The notes under the pieces: generated by a model | What the model was told of the DNA's origin: nothing | Databases searched by the model: none | What the model saw: only the letters and a program-made list of their open reading frames with translations | From: Kiritimatiellia bacterium | GTDB taxonomy: Bacteria > Verrucomicrobiota > Kiritimatiellia > RFP12 > UBA1067 | DNA length: 32,803 nt | Direction of reading: 5' to 3' | Assembly (NCBI GenBank): GCA_017450695.1 | Contig: JAFSTA010000277.1 | Coordinates: forward strand, 1 to 32,803 | Shown here: positions 1-8,800 of the stretch, piece by piece | How the letters are laid out: each line of letters opens with the position of its first letter | How positions within the stretch are numbered: position 1 is the first letter of the stretch | Program-made: the position numbers and the translations under genes

Positions 1-203
1 CGATCCCCCGCACATACGTTACGACAGAAAACGGATTCACCCAAATGGGGAAAGTCTGAACAATTCCAAAGCGCCATGATTCACCACGGGATATACGGAA
101 CTTACGGAATCGCCGTTCCAAGAAACCGATGTTTTCCCGTGTATTCCGTGGTTTCCGTGTTTTTTCAAAGTGTCCAACAGCGGAATTTAGGTTGAATTAT
201 ACA

Positions 204-233
204 GATGCGCCCAATCGGGGAAGGGGGCGCATC
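204..233. repeat. Perfect 9-bp hairpin
   Basis: Arms GATGCGCCC (204-212) and GGGCGCATC (225-233) pair perfectly around a 12-nt loop. There is no T-tract on either side, so it is not a classical intrinsic terminator. It is the first of three closely spaced hairpins in this gene-free stretch. Confidence 0.6.
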
Positions 234-273
234 CGTGAATTGTGCAACTGGAAATACGTATCAGTTTTGGAGG

Positions 274-291
274 AGCGACACCCTTGTCGCT
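274..291 (+). terminator. Hairpin followed by TTT, possible terminator
   Basis: Arms AGCGACA (274-280) and TGTCGCT (285-291) pair around CCCT and are followed by three more T residues on the plus strand. The shape fits a weak intrinsic terminator for a plus-strand transcript, but no plus-strand gene is visible upstream in the window. It may instead belong to the hairpin repeat family described for 309-328. Confidence 0.35.
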
Positions 292-308
292 TTTCAAACA
301 AGAAAATG

Positions 309-328
309 AAGCGGCAAGAGTGCCGCTT
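309..328. repeat. Palindromic hairpin repeat, GCGGCA-N4-TGCCGC family
   Basis: Arms AAGCGGCA and TGCCGCTT pair perfectly around the loop AGAG. The core GCGGCA-N4-TGCCGC is the same as in the hairpins at 14655-14674, 19673-19696 and 23970-23989, and close to that at 32569-32597. The outer arm bases differ from those copies but still pair with each other. Confidence 0.6.
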
Positions 329-564
329 CCCTGATCCGGACGTCGAAAAAACGTTGATGCGTGCATGATTCCCGGTCGCACCCGTGGAAGGTTGAATCGC
401 GTTGTTTTTTCAGGTTAGCCCCGCGCCGTCCAGCTCGGAACTCGGAACTTATCGGCAAGCGTTATCTTTTGCTTGGTAACAACTTCAACAACAGCTCAAC
501 AACATGGTGATGGCCGTCGCGCAACTGTGCGCCGGGGCTTATCCGGATCGCGGTTGCGCGCCGT

Positions 565-610
565 CCATTCTGAAGTTGTTTCATGTTGTCTGTGTTGTTT
601 CTTCAATCCC
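565..610 (+). repeat. 46-nt dispersed repeat, copy 1
   Basis: This stretch, beginning CCATTCTGAAGTTGTTTCA and ending AATCCC, matches 1821-1866 at 42 of 46 positions by hand alignment. The two copies are direct repeats flanking the phosphoesterase gene. No coding role is apparent. Confidence 0.75.
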
Positions 611-693
611 GATCCTAATCAGGTAACAGGTTTTGCAATGCGGATGCGACGGGCACGTCCCCCATTCTCTGCGTGAGAAACGGCGAAGACAAC

Positions 694-1671
694 TTAGAAC
701 TCAGAACTGGCGGCGACAGCCGCCCTCTGCGGCAGCTGGAAGGTACAGGTCTGGCCGTTGTTTTCGGCCACGTGGACGTCCCAATCTGCGGGACGTTCCT
801 GCGTGGGCACCGGCTTCGGATAGTAGAAATCGATTTGTCGCAGGGTCACGGTGGCCGCTTGCGGCGAGAGACGGAAGAGGCTGTATCCGATGTCCCCCCA
901 GTGGCTGGTCGAAGGCAGACCCAGCGTACGAAAGACGCGTTTGTATTTCCATCCCTGCTCCATCCAGAGCCGTTTCCATTGGTGGTTGTGTCCGTGGATG
1001 TACCCGGCTGCCATCGGGGAATCGAAGAGAAGTTTCTCGATCTTGAGTTCCTGTACGGGATGGTGCGCACCGACGAAGACCGGTTTGCGGTAGGCGCGCA
1101 GCGTTTCCGTAAGCCATGCGCGTTGTTCCTCGTTCAATTCACCCGGCGTGATCCATTTGTTTTTATCGACTCCCTGTTGCAGAGAATCGAGAAGAATCAG
1201 GTCGGCATGGGGAGTCTCGACAATGGAGACGATTCGTCCAGGAACTTTTGTGGATTTCGCAAAGTCCGGGAAGACTTCGAGGAACTCCTCGCGTCGGTCG
1301 TGGTTTCCCATTCCGATGGTGAGCTTGACGCCGGCATCGGTTAACGGCTTGACCAGTTGCGCGGCATACCGGTAATCCTCCGGGAGTCCGAAATGGTAGG
1401 CGAAATCCCCGAAGAGGACGGCTTGCGCGGGAAGGGGATTCAGGCGCAGAACTTCCGCGATGAACGACCGCAGGTTGCGGCTTTGGTCGTGCGATTTTGT
1501 CGGGGAACAATGCGTGTCCGAGAAAAGCACGACGAGGTTCGGGTCATAATCCGAAGGGGAACGCGTGAAGAGTTTCGGTTCTGCGGAGGCTCCTTCTTGC
1601 GCGAGTCCTCGACGCGACGCGAGAAACGACGCAAACAATCCAGATAAAAACATTCTCCTGTTACACTTCAT
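694..1671 (-). CDS. Tat-exported calcineurin-like metallophosphoesterase
   Basis: This 325-residue protein should hydrolyse a phosphoester outside the cytoplasm; its substrate cannot be told. The metallophosphoesterase metal-binding blocks are all present: SDTH (D52, H54), FGD (88-89), GNHD (122-125), GAHHP near 202 and GHNH near 230. The N-terminus NRRMFLSGLFASFLA has the twin-arginine pattern followed by a hydrophobic stretch, and a likely cleavage site near GLAQ, so folded export by Tat is likely. The ATG at 1671 is chosen over the upstream in-frame start at 1704 because GGAGAAG sits seven bases before it and the signal peptide begins there. It is a single gene with its own promoter. Its last residues SSEF and the TAA stop are written in the intergenic word AGTTCTGAGTTC (complement of 697-708), which also follows rnr. 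Confidence 0.9.
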   Translation of the reverse strand: MKCNRRMFLSGLFASFLASRRGLAQEGASAEPKLFTRSPSDYDPNLVVLFSDTHCSPTKSHDQSRNLRSFIAEVLRLNPLPAQAVLFGDFAYHFGLPEDYRYAAQLVKPLTDAGVKLTIGMGNHDRREEFLEVFPDFAKSTKVPGRIVSIVETPHADLILLDSLQQGVDKNKWITPGELNEEQRAWLTETLRAYRKPVFVGAHHPVQELKIEKLLFDSPMAAGYIHGHNHQWKRLWMEQGWKYKRVFRTLGLPSTSHWGDIGYSLFRLSPQAATVTLRQIDFYYPKPVPTQERPADWDVHVAENNGQTCTFQLPQRAAVAASSEF

Positions 1672-1724
1672 ACTTACTTCTCCACAGATGTTTTCACTCA
1701 CCATGCAAACGCAAACAACGCGTT

Positions 1725-1754
1725 AGTCTAGCCTTTTCCTGTTCTGGAAGTCAA
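1725..1754 (-). promoter_or_regulatory. Sigma-70-type promoter of the phosphoesterase gene
   Basis: On the minus strand TTGACT (1754-1749) and TAGACT (1730-1725) are separated by 18 nt. They lie about 55 nt ahead of the chosen start codon. The match to the TTGACA/TATAAT consensus is good and the direction fits. Confidence 0.6.
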
Positions 1755-1820
1755 GCGGCGAAAGTCACTCTTTGCAAATGGACAACAACGGGGACACCGG
1801 ATAGACAACGTGCGAGCGGC

Positions 1821-1866
1821 CCATTCTGAAGTTGTTTCAAGTTGTCTGTGTTGTTTTCCCAATCCC
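1821..1866 (+). repeat. 46-nt dispersed repeat, copy 2
   Basis: This is the direct repeat of 565-610, differing at four positions by hand alignment, three of them clustered near the 3' end. Together the copies bracket the phosphoesterase gene and its promoter. Confidence 0.75.
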
Positions 1867-1875
1867 CTCATGAAG

Positions 1876-1914
1876 GGTAAGGTGGTTGAGCGGTAAGGTG
1901 GTTGAGTGGTAAGT
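1876..1914 (+). repeat. 16-nt tandem repeat
   Basis: The unit GGTAAGGTGGTTGAGC (1876-1891) is repeated once with a single change at its last base (1892-1907), then partly again as GGTAAGT (1908-1914). It belongs with the low-complexity tandem words found elsewhere in the intergenic DNA of this window. Confidence 0.75.
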
Positions 1915-2013
1915 CCGCCGCCTGGTCGCGCTTCGTTGCGTCCGCCATGCGTATCCGGCTTGCCCTGCCGAACACGGCCACCACCCCGAAGCGAAAAGCT
2001 GAAAAATGCTTGC

Positions 2014-2043
2014 TTGACTGGAAAGCGGGAAATAGGGGATAAT
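2014..2043 (+). promoter_or_regulatory. Promoter of the ribH-nusB-rnr operon
   Basis: TTGACT (2014-2019) and GATAAT (2038-2043) are separated by 18 nt, about 30 nt ahead of the ribH start. A strong ribosome binding site, AAGGAGG, follows near 2061. Confidence 0.7.
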
Positions 2044-2072
2044 AAACACGCCCTTTCGATAAGGAGGAAACA

Positions 2073-2534
2073 ATGAATGAATTGGCAGGTAAGCTGGACG
2101 CGAAAGGAATGAAGTTCGCGTTGGTGGTTTCGCGTTTCAATAGCTTTTTTACGGAACAGTTGTTGAAAGGTTCGCAGGATTGTTTTGTGCGTCATGGCGG
2201 TGATGAAAATGACTTGACGCTGATCCGCGTTCCGGGCGCCAATGATATTCCGACCGTAGTCCTAAAGTTGGCGGCATCCAAGCGTTACGATGCGATTCTC
2301 GCGATGGGGGCCGTCATCCAGGGCGCGACCCCCCATGCTGATCTCATCGAGAATACCGTGGCACGTGCGCTTTCGCAGATTTCTCTTGCGCATTCCATTC
2401 CCGTGATCAACAGCATCATCGCGGCGGAGAATCTGGAGCAGGTTATCGAACGCGCTGGAAGCAAGATGGGCAACAAGGGGTGGGACGGCGTGATGGCCGC
2501 GATTGAGTTGGTGGCTGTCCTGCGTCAGATCTGA
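2073..2534 (+). CDS. ribH: 6,7-dimethyl-8-ribityllumazine synthase
   Basis: RibH condenses 5-amino-6-ribitylamino-uracil with 3,4-dihydroxy-2-butanone 4-phosphate in the penultimate step of riboflavin synthesis; it acts in the cytoplasm, usually as a large oligomer. The 153-residue length is typical. Visible family blocks are VVSRFN (18-23), VPGANDIP (53-60), GATPH with the catalytic histidine H88, and ERAGSKMGNKGWD (126-138) with the phosphate-binding arginine R127. The usual F-E of the VPG-x-F-E-I-P block is N-D here, a small departure. The start is set by an AAGGAGG site eight bases upstream. It is first in an operon with nusB, a neighbour seen in many bacteria, and no other riboflavin genes are in the window. 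Confidence 0.95.
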   Translation: MNELAGKLDAKGMKFALVVSRFNSFFTEQLLKGSQDCFVRHGGDENDLTLIRVPGANDIPTVVLKLAASKRYDAILAMGAVIQGATPHADLIENTVARALSQISLAHSIPVINSIIAAENLEQVIERAGSKMGNKGWDGVMAAIELVAVLRQI

Positions 2535-2542
2535 GGGTGTGC

Positions 2543-3091
2543 ATGAAGAGTGTTATCACGCGACGTCAGGCCAGGGAGTGTGCCCTGCAACTGTTGTTTG
2601 AACTGGACTTGAATCCGGGACTGGATGTGGAAGAGGCGATTCTGCGCTTCTGGCGGCAACAGTACCTGGTGTCCAGGCACTGGGAGAAAAGCGAGAACGA
2701 CCTTTTGGCGATGGGGAAACCGAACAAGCCGCTTGAAGAGCAGGTCGTTTCCTCCAAGATGCGCGTGTTTACCGAAACCCGCGTGCGCGGTGTGCTGGAA
2801 CATCTGCAGGAGATCGACACGGCCCTGGAAACCTATACCTCGAACTGGGAGGTCTATCGACTGGGGACTGTCGAGCGGAATGTGCTTCGTTTGGCCTATT
2901 ATGAATTGGCGTATTGTCCAGATGTGCCGCCGCCTGTCGTGTTGAACGAGGCGATTGACCTTGCCAAGTATTTCAGCAATACAGAGGCGGGGCGTTTCGT
3001 GAACGGGGTTCTCGACAAACTGCGCATCGAGTTGCAGAAAAAACAGAGTGCTGAACAAGCCGCCACTACAACAACCACTCAATCCGTATGA
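2543..3091 (+). CDS. nusB: Transcription antitermination factor NusB
   Basis: NusB binds boxA RNA with S10 (NusE) and supports rRNA antitermination. The 182-residue protein opens with the helical TRRQARECALQLLFELD block typical of the family and ends with the conserved VLNEAIDLAKYFSNTEAGR and FVNGVLDKL blocks (about 135-160). It is longer than the common 140-160 residues because of an insertion around residues 40-75 and a threonine-rich tail. The ATG at 2543 is preferred to the in-frame GTG at 2537 because TGAGG, overlapping the ribH stop, is then correctly spaced. The end overlaps rnr by four bases, implying translational coupling. Confidence 0.93.
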   Translation: MKSVITRRQARECALQLLFELDLNPGLDVEEAILRFWRQQYLVSRHWEKSENDLLAMGKPNKPLEEQVVSSKMRVFTETRVRGVLEHLQEIDTALETYTSNWEVYRLGTVERNVLRLAYYELAYCPDVPPPVVLNEAIDLAKYFSNTEAGRFVNGVLDKLRIELQKKQSAEQAATTTTTQSV

Positions 3092-5253
3092 AGATTCTCG
3101 ACGAAGAAAAGATGTCGGTGCAATACCTGTTCGAATCGGAACCGAATTGTGCTTGGACTGAAAAAGAGATCGTGACCACGCTGGGACTGCGCGGCAAGCA
3201 GATTGCGCGGCTTCGCGCTACGTTGCGTCAGCTGGTGCTCGACGGCCAGATCGTCCCGATCCGCAACGGCAAGGCCTATTCGCTCGCCAAGCAGATGGAT
3301 TTGGTGACGGGCCCGATCCGCATGGCGAGGAATGGTGCGGGTACGGTCGTGGATCGCGAGTCCGGCAAGACAATCTGGATCGAGTCGCCCGATGTCGGCG
3401 TGGCGCTTCACGGCGACATCGTTACGATCCGTCTCTACATGCGCCACGGAGAGCCGCACGGGAAAGTGATCGATATCGTCAAGCGTTGCGAGCATGACAT
3501 TGTGGGGACTTTCCACAGCACGGGTAAATTCTTCTATGTCGTCCCTTTGAATCCGGTTTACCACAAGGATTTCTATGTACCCGCCGCCAACGGAGCGAGG
3601 GAAGGGGATCGCGTGGTCGTCCGGTTCACGGGATGGGCGGATCAGCATGTCTCTCCCGAGGGCGAGGTCGTCGATGTGATCGGTCCGGCCGATAAACCGT
3701 CCCTTGATACGCGGGTCGTGATGAAGCAGTTCGATCTGCCGGAAGAATTCCCGCCCAGTGTGATTGAAGAGGCGGAGCAGGTTAGTTCTCGCCTGAAGAA
3801 TCCCGGAAAGCGTCTGGACTTGCGTGATAAGTATATCCTGACGGTCGATCCCGCAACCGCTCGCGATTTCGACGATGCGATCTCATTCGAGGTCAACGAG
3901 AAGGGACAGCGCGTTCTCGGCGTCCATATCGCCGACGTCAGTTTCTTCGTTCGTCCCGACTCGACGCTCGATAAGGAGGCGTATGAGCGCGGCACCAGCG
4001 TCTATCTGGTTGACCGTGTGATTCCTATGCTGCCGGAACAACTTTCCAACGGAGTCTGTTCGTTGCGTCCGGATGAGGATCGCTTGGCGTTTTCCGCGTT
4101 TATGACTTTCGACGAGAAAGGGCGCATGGTTGCCCGTTCCTTTGCCCGTTCCATCATCCGTTCCAAGCTCCGCCTCAACTACGAGGAGGCGTTCGCCGTG
4201 CTGAAGGGGAAACCGTTGCCGAAAGGGGCGCCGGAAATCCCGGATGAGGCGGCAACTCTGATTCGCGATTGCTGGAAACTCGCCAGCCAATTGCGCAAGG
4301 CTCGTTTTGCGAACGGTGCGCTGGATCTGGAGGTTCCGGAAGTGGAAGTGGTACTGGACTCGGAGAGTCGCATGACCGGTCTGCTCTGCCGTCCCTACGA
4401 CGAGTCCCACCAGATGATCGAGGAGTGCATGGTGGCGGCGAATGAGGCGGTCGCAACGGAACTTTGGTCGCGGGGAATCAAGATCCTGACGCGACTCCAC
4501 GAAGCTCCCGATCCTGACAAGCTGGAGGAACTCCAGGTGCAACTCTCCTTGCTCGGTTTCCATCCCGGAAATCTGGAGCATCCGAAGAACCTTGCGCGTT
4601 TCCTGCAATCGACGATGGGGCATCCGCTGCAGTATCACGCCCACACCTTGATTCTGCGCAGTATGAAGCGTGCGGTCTATTCGTCTGAGACAATTGGCCA
4701 CTTCGGACTGGCGAAATCGTTCTACGCGCATTTCACCTCGCCGATTCGCCGTTACCCAGACCTGGTTCTCCATCGCCAGCTGGCGTCTTTCCTGAACAAG
4801 AAAGGCGGGAAGATGCCGCCTTCCTATTTGAAAGCCGCAGCATTGCAGGCAACGGAACGGGAACAGGTTGCCGACGATGCGTCGCGCCAGCTGATCGAAA
4901 TCAAGAAGTTCCGTTTCCTCCAGCAGCAGCTGGATGACCGCAACCCGATTGTCTATGACGCCGCCGTTGCCAAGTGTACGAACTATGGCGTCTTTGTCGA
5001 TATTCCGGCATTGGCGATGGGCGGTATGGTGCATATTTCCCGTCTTTCCAACCAGTTTGTCCGCTTTAACCCCTCTACCGAGACGCTGAGTGCCGGACAA
5101 ACCATCTACCGTGTCGGCACGAAAATGAAGGTGATCGTGTCATCGGTTGACTTCGATAACCGCCGCGCCGATTTCGTGCCGGTTGCGGACGATTCCGATA
5201 CGCGGAAATCCGCGAAAAAGAAGCGCGGATCGAGGAAGCGGAAGGGCGGCTGA
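3088..5253 (+). CDS. rnr: Ribonuclease R, 3'-5' exoribonuclease
   Basis: RNase R degrades structured RNA processively from the 3' end. The 721-residue protein has an N-terminal winged-helix region (about 1-75), cold-shock-like OB domains (about 75-235), the RNB catalytic domain with DPATARDFDDA (254-264) supplying the metal-binding aspartates, the HFTSPIRRYPDL block near 547-558, a C-terminal S1 domain (about 619-703) and a lysine/arginine-rich tail, all in the family order. It starts inside the end of nusB through an ATGA overlap. With nusB it makes an RNA-metabolism pair downstream of ribH. The basic tail is common in RNase R and is thought to help RNA unwinding. Confidence 0.95.
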   Translation: MKILDEEKMSVQYLFESEPNCAWTEKEIVTTLGLRGKQIARLRATLRQLVLDGQIVPIRNGKAYSLAKQMDLVTGPIRMARNGAGTVVDRESGKTIWIESPDVGVALHGDIVTIRLYMRHGEPHGKVIDIVKRCEHDIVGTFHSTGKFFYVVPLNPVYHKDFYVPAANGAREGDRVVVRFTGWADQHVSPEGEVVDVIGPADKPSLDTRVVMKQFDLPEEFPPSVIEEAEQVSSRLKNPGKRLDLRDKYILTVDPATARDFDDAISFEVNEKGQRVLGVHIADVSFFVRPDSTLDKEAYERGTSVYLVDRVIPMLPEQLSNGVCSLRPDEDRLAFSAFMTFDEKGRMVARSFARSIIRSKLRLNYEEAFAVLKGKPLPKGAPEIPDEAATLIRDCWKLASQLRKARFANGALDLEVPEVEVVLDSESRMTGLLCRPYDESHQMIEECMVAANEAVATELWSRGIKILTRLHEAPDPDKLEELQVQLSLLGFHPGNLEHPKNLARFLQSTMGHPLQYHAHTLILRSMKRAVYSSETIGHFGLAKSFYAHFTSPIRRYPDLVLHRQLASFLNKKGGKMPPSYLKAAALQATEREQVADDASRQLIEIKKFRFLQQQLDDRNPIVYDAAVAKCTNYGVFVDIPALAMGGMVHISRLSNQFVRFNPSTETLSAGQTIYRVGTKMKVIVSSVDFDNRRADFVPVADDSDTRKSAKKKRGSRKRKGG

Positions 5254-5267
5254 CACCGCTTGTTTTT
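5236..5267 (+). terminator. Possible terminator overlapping the rnr stop codon
   Basis: AAGCGG (5236-5241) can pair with CCGCTT (5256-5261), followed by G and five T residues. The loop is long (14 nt) and contains the stop codon, so this is only a plausible end of the ribH-nusB-rnr transcript. Confidence 0.35.
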
Positions 5268-5268
5268 G

Positions 5269-5280
5269 AGTTCTGAGTTC
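5269..5280 (+). repeat. Short 3'-end word AGTTCTGAGTTC
   Basis: The 12-mer AGTTCTGAGTTC lies 16 bases after the rnr stop. The same 12-mer, in the same orientation relative to its gene, covers the end of the phosphoesterase gene at 697-708 on the other strand. Looser relatives occur near 437-450. Confidence 0.6.
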
Positions 5281-5377
5281 AAGCCCGTTGCAATCGGGGA
5301 AGCGGTACGCTAGTCGCTCTGCAGCCACCATTTCCTCGTTTGGTCTCTGCGTGAGATCCCAAACGGGGAATCTAGGT

Positions 5378-5773
5378 TTAGGTTTTAGTTTGTTTCGTTG
5401 TTTTCAACCGCTCGGCAAGATGTTTCGCAAGCTGCCTTTCGATCCATGCCATGATCAGGTTGACGATCTTTTCGCGTTGCAGGTTGGAGAGCACGATTCC
5501 TTTTTGGACCTTCCACCATTTGTTGAGACATCCGCGGCAACACGTTGCGGTCGCGTGCTGCGCCTTGAAGACAGGATGTCCGCGATACGGGGTTTGTTTC
5601 CCGTCTTTCGGCGGATTTGCCATCGCCAATCGTTCCGAGACGATTTTCTCCGCGAATGCCCGAATCTTCTCCAATCCGCTTCGTTCAATGCAAGCCAGAT
5701 CCGATTCGTCCAGTCTAAACCGGCTCCGGAACTTCGAACGCGACAATCTCTCGAATCCTTCTTCGATCGTCAT
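5378..5773 (-). CDS. DUF4186 family protein
   Basis: The 131-residue protein matches the DUF4186 family as I remember it. It has the family's strongly conserved centre GKQTPYRGHPVF (58-69) and HATATCCRGCL (73-83) with cysteines 78, 79 and 82, which could bind metal, and a C-terminal VNLIMAWIERQL helix. It is short, soluble and has no signal peptide. Function is unknown for the family. It lies 56 nt after the stop of the giant secreted protein on the same strand and could be read from the same transcript, though no functional link is evident. The start ATG has only a weak upstream GGATGAG. Confidence 0.85.
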   Translation of the reverse strand: MTIEEGFERLSRSKFRSRFRLDESDLACIERSGLEKIRAFAEKIVSERLAMANPPKDGKQTPYRGHPVFKAQHATATCCRGCLNKWWKVQKGIVLSNLQREKIVNLIMAWIERQLAKHLAERLKTTKQTKT

Positions 5774-5829
5774 CGGTTCTCATCCATTTGACAACTCCTG
5801 GGTTTCCTGCTTCGTCACAAAACTTATGG

Positions 5830-8800
5830 TTAGCGGATGAGGATAATGGTTCCTCCGTACGTGAGCCTGAAGGTCAGGGTTCCGTCTTGCGCAATCAAAA
5901 CGGCGTCGATAGGTGTATTTGCCGGAAGTCCTGTGTTGACGACGGAACATTTGACATTCGTCCGCGAGGCGCTGCCCGTGTACTGGGCGAGCGTGGTGGA
6001 GTAGGGGACGGAAACGGGATTGTTGGCATCCCTTCCGAGATCCACGATGAGGTTGTTGTCCAGCGCAAGATTGCCTGTCACGGCAAGGCGGTTGTTGCCA
6101 TTTGCCGTGGATTTAATAACGAAGGTCATGCCGGATGGCAGCTCAAGATCCGCTTGTACCGCCAGTTGCGCGGGCGCCGTGTTCGTCGATGCGTCCAGCC
6201 GTCCGGTCACGCGCAACGTCCCGTTGGAGGCAAGACCGGGACCCGTGAAGTCACCGACAACCGTTGTTCCACCGTTCAAGTCATAGGTTGCACCTTGCGC
6301 AAGGAAGAGCGCGTTGGTCACGCCGAGGAAGCCCTTGAGCGTGCCACCCTCTACGCGAACCGGTCCGCGGTAGGTGGAGTTCATCGCAGTGATGTTCAAT
6401 GTGTTTGTTCCGAGTTTGGTCAGACCGCCGTCATTCTCCTCGCCGGCAAGGAGTGCCTGGGAGATCGTGTAGTCGAAGTTCCTCGTGTCGATACAGGCAC
6501 CTCCTGCCATGACTTTGGCGGCAGTCAAGTTGTTCAGCTGGTTGTTGTTTTTCGGGATCAAGGTCGAACCGTTGAAATGGAGTTCCCGAACCGGTCCCGA
6601 ATTTCCTCCGAAAATTCGGGTGGCGGACACGGTGCCGCCATTCAGAATCAAGGTGCCGCTTCCGTTACGCCCGATTTCAACCGTGTCGAAGTCGCAAGTT
6701 CCGCCGTTGATCGTGACGGTTCCTACGCTCCCCGCGTACTCACCGATAACCAGCGGGCAGGTGAGGGTGCCGCTGTTGACCGTGACATACGGGTGGGCGT
6801 TGTATCCCGATAGCCAGTAGCTCGTATTGAGTCCGAGGCTGACCGTGCCGAGTTCGGCATGTCCACCGTCAATGATCAGACCGGAACGTGCGCCTTGCGG
6901 TGCCGTGGTGGTCGTGCCGTTGTTCCAGCCGATGCCGCACGTGTTGAGGGAAATCAACCTGCCGCGTTTGAGAACCAGCGTACCTTCCGTTTCCGTTCCC
7001 GATTCCGTTGTGTTCAAACCGATCAGGAGGCGTCCTGACTTGACGCGCAGGGTTGTATTGTCGTTTGCAAGATTCAACTCCAGAATGCCGTCGGCAACAT
7101 TGACTGCGTCAAATCCGTTGGTCGGTGTCGCGTCTGGAGAAAACACCACCCTTTTGACCGTGGAGAGGTCTGCTGAATGGCTCGCCAGGATGTTGGTTTT
7201 CGATCCGGTCTGGGTAAGGGTAAGTTTGCCCGGTCCGGTCTTGATTAACGCCCCGCGATTCTCTACGGTCGCCAGGTTGATCGTGGCATTTCCGTCGGTC
7301 TGGATGACCACGGACTGCCCCTTGGCGTTTGGCGTGTAGAACTGGAACGGGGGAAGCAGCGAGACATCCTCACCGGTGATGTGAAACGTCCCTAGCTCCA
7401 TCTTCAGCGAGGTGGAGGAGTTGAAGGCATCGGCGGAAGCGATTTCCAAGGTGCCGCCGCCCCGGATTGTCGTTGTACCGGTGTAGGTGTTGTTCCCAGT
7501 CAGGGAGATCGTGCCCGCGCCGACTTTCTGCAAGTCGCCCGTGCCGGAGATGGTTCCCGAAAGGGTTTTCCTCGTACCCTGCGGCGCGGTCAAGGCGTTG
7601 TTTCCTGTCAACTCAATCGGAGCGGCTGTATCTGCCGTGAAGCGAAGTGTCCCGTTTCTTCCCATCAGCCTGAGTGCAAAACCGTTCGCCTGAACCGTAC
7701 CGAGATCCAGCGAGGTGCCGCCACCCAGATAAAGTTCGGCTGGCGTGTTCAACGTGAGCGGCGCTGTGATGGCATGGCTTCCGGTTTCGGTCGAAATCAC
7801 GGCCGGATCGGTTCCGGTTAGCGTAAGTCCCGAGCCATCGAGCGTGTAGCTGGAGGCATTGTTGAAATAGAGTCCGCTGCTGCTTTCACCCGCCGTGTGA
7901 ACGGTTCGCGCGGCGGTAATCGCATCGTCGAAACGTACCGCGTCGCCCGCGTTGGGCGCGATGGTCCAGTTGGCGGCTGTTGCCCAGTTCCCGTCCGCAT
8001 CAACATTCCACACGGAAACGCCCGCGCCGCCGTTGGCGATGGTGAGCGTCACCCATCCGTCAGCCGCCGCGAAAACATACGATTTACCGGCGACGGGCGC
8101 GATGACCGAGAGTCCGCTCACATCCGGCGCAGTCCCCGTGTAGTTGATCAGGCGGTACGTGCCGTTGACGGAAACGGTGTCCTCGGAGTCGTCGCGGCGC
8201 AAACGGATTTTCGCTCCGTTCTCGAAGACGGGCGTACCCGTGACGGCTACTGTGTCGTTTCCTCCGCCCGAGACGCAGAGGCTCAGGATTCCGTTTGCGC
8301 GGAGGGTGAGGGACTGGACGGAAAGGGAACGTTGCGAAGCGGTTGAAGATGCCGCCTGAAGGGAAACTTCAGAATCTGCCAAGATTTCCAATCCCGTTCC
8401 CGGTAACGAGGTTTCCGCCGTGATACGAAGGAGACCTGCCGCCGCGACCGCCGGACCGTTCCAGTCGTTACCCGTGGAGGCGAGCGTGAGCGTGTTGGTT
8501 CCCGTCTTGCGGAATCCGCCGTCCGGCGAGGCTGCGGAGGTCAACGCTTTCGCGAGCGTCCAACTGGAGACGTCGGCACGGAAGACCGCGCCGTCCCCCA
8601 ACACATCGATGCGCGTGAGACTACTCACCGTGTTGTTGCCCGTCAGCTCCAGTTCGCCACCGTTGCAACGCACAATGCCCTGTCCGGTCAGCGTCGAGTT
8701 ATTTCCGGAACAGAAGAGTTTCGGAGTCCGGAAAAGACCGCCGTTCAGTTCGAGCGTGGCGACACCGCCGGATGCTTTTCCAAGCATCGTCTGCGTGGCG

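Larger units (their letters stand above)
1..693. other. Non-coding stretch with hairpins and repeat words
   Basis: No convincing gene is visible: the open frames here are short, have no ribosome binding site and match nothing I recognise. The stretch holds three perfect hairpins (204-233, 274-291, 309-328), the purine-rich word GGAACTCGGAACTT near 437-450, and one copy of a 46-nt repeat (565-610) whose second copy lies beyond the next gene. It lies 3' of the minus-strand phosphoesterase; what lies beyond its left edge is not in the window. Confidence 0.7.
1672..2072. other. Divergent intergenic region with two promoters and repeats
   Basis: This region separates the minus-strand phosphoesterase from the plus-strand ribH operon. 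It contains a promoter for each, the second copy of the 46-nt repeat (1821-1866) and a 16-nt tandem repeat (1876-1914). I searched by eye for an FMN riboswitch core ahead of ribH and saw none. No gene is supported. Confidence 0.7.

Noticed and set aside
187-381. Small minus-strand gene
   Set aside because: It has no ribosome binding site or recognisable family, and is made of hairpin sequence.
1705-2072. FMN riboswitch ahead of ribH
   Set aside because: None of the conserved RFN blocks could be seen between the promoter and the start codon, and the leader is too short.
3883-5100. A 405-codon minus-strand frame inside rnr
   Set aside because: It is a shadow of rnr; the plus-strand frame has all RNase R motifs.
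5830-6300. C-terminal autotransporter barrel in the giant protein
   Set aside because: The last 150 residues continue the beta-helical repeat pattern and lack a long amphipathic barrel region.
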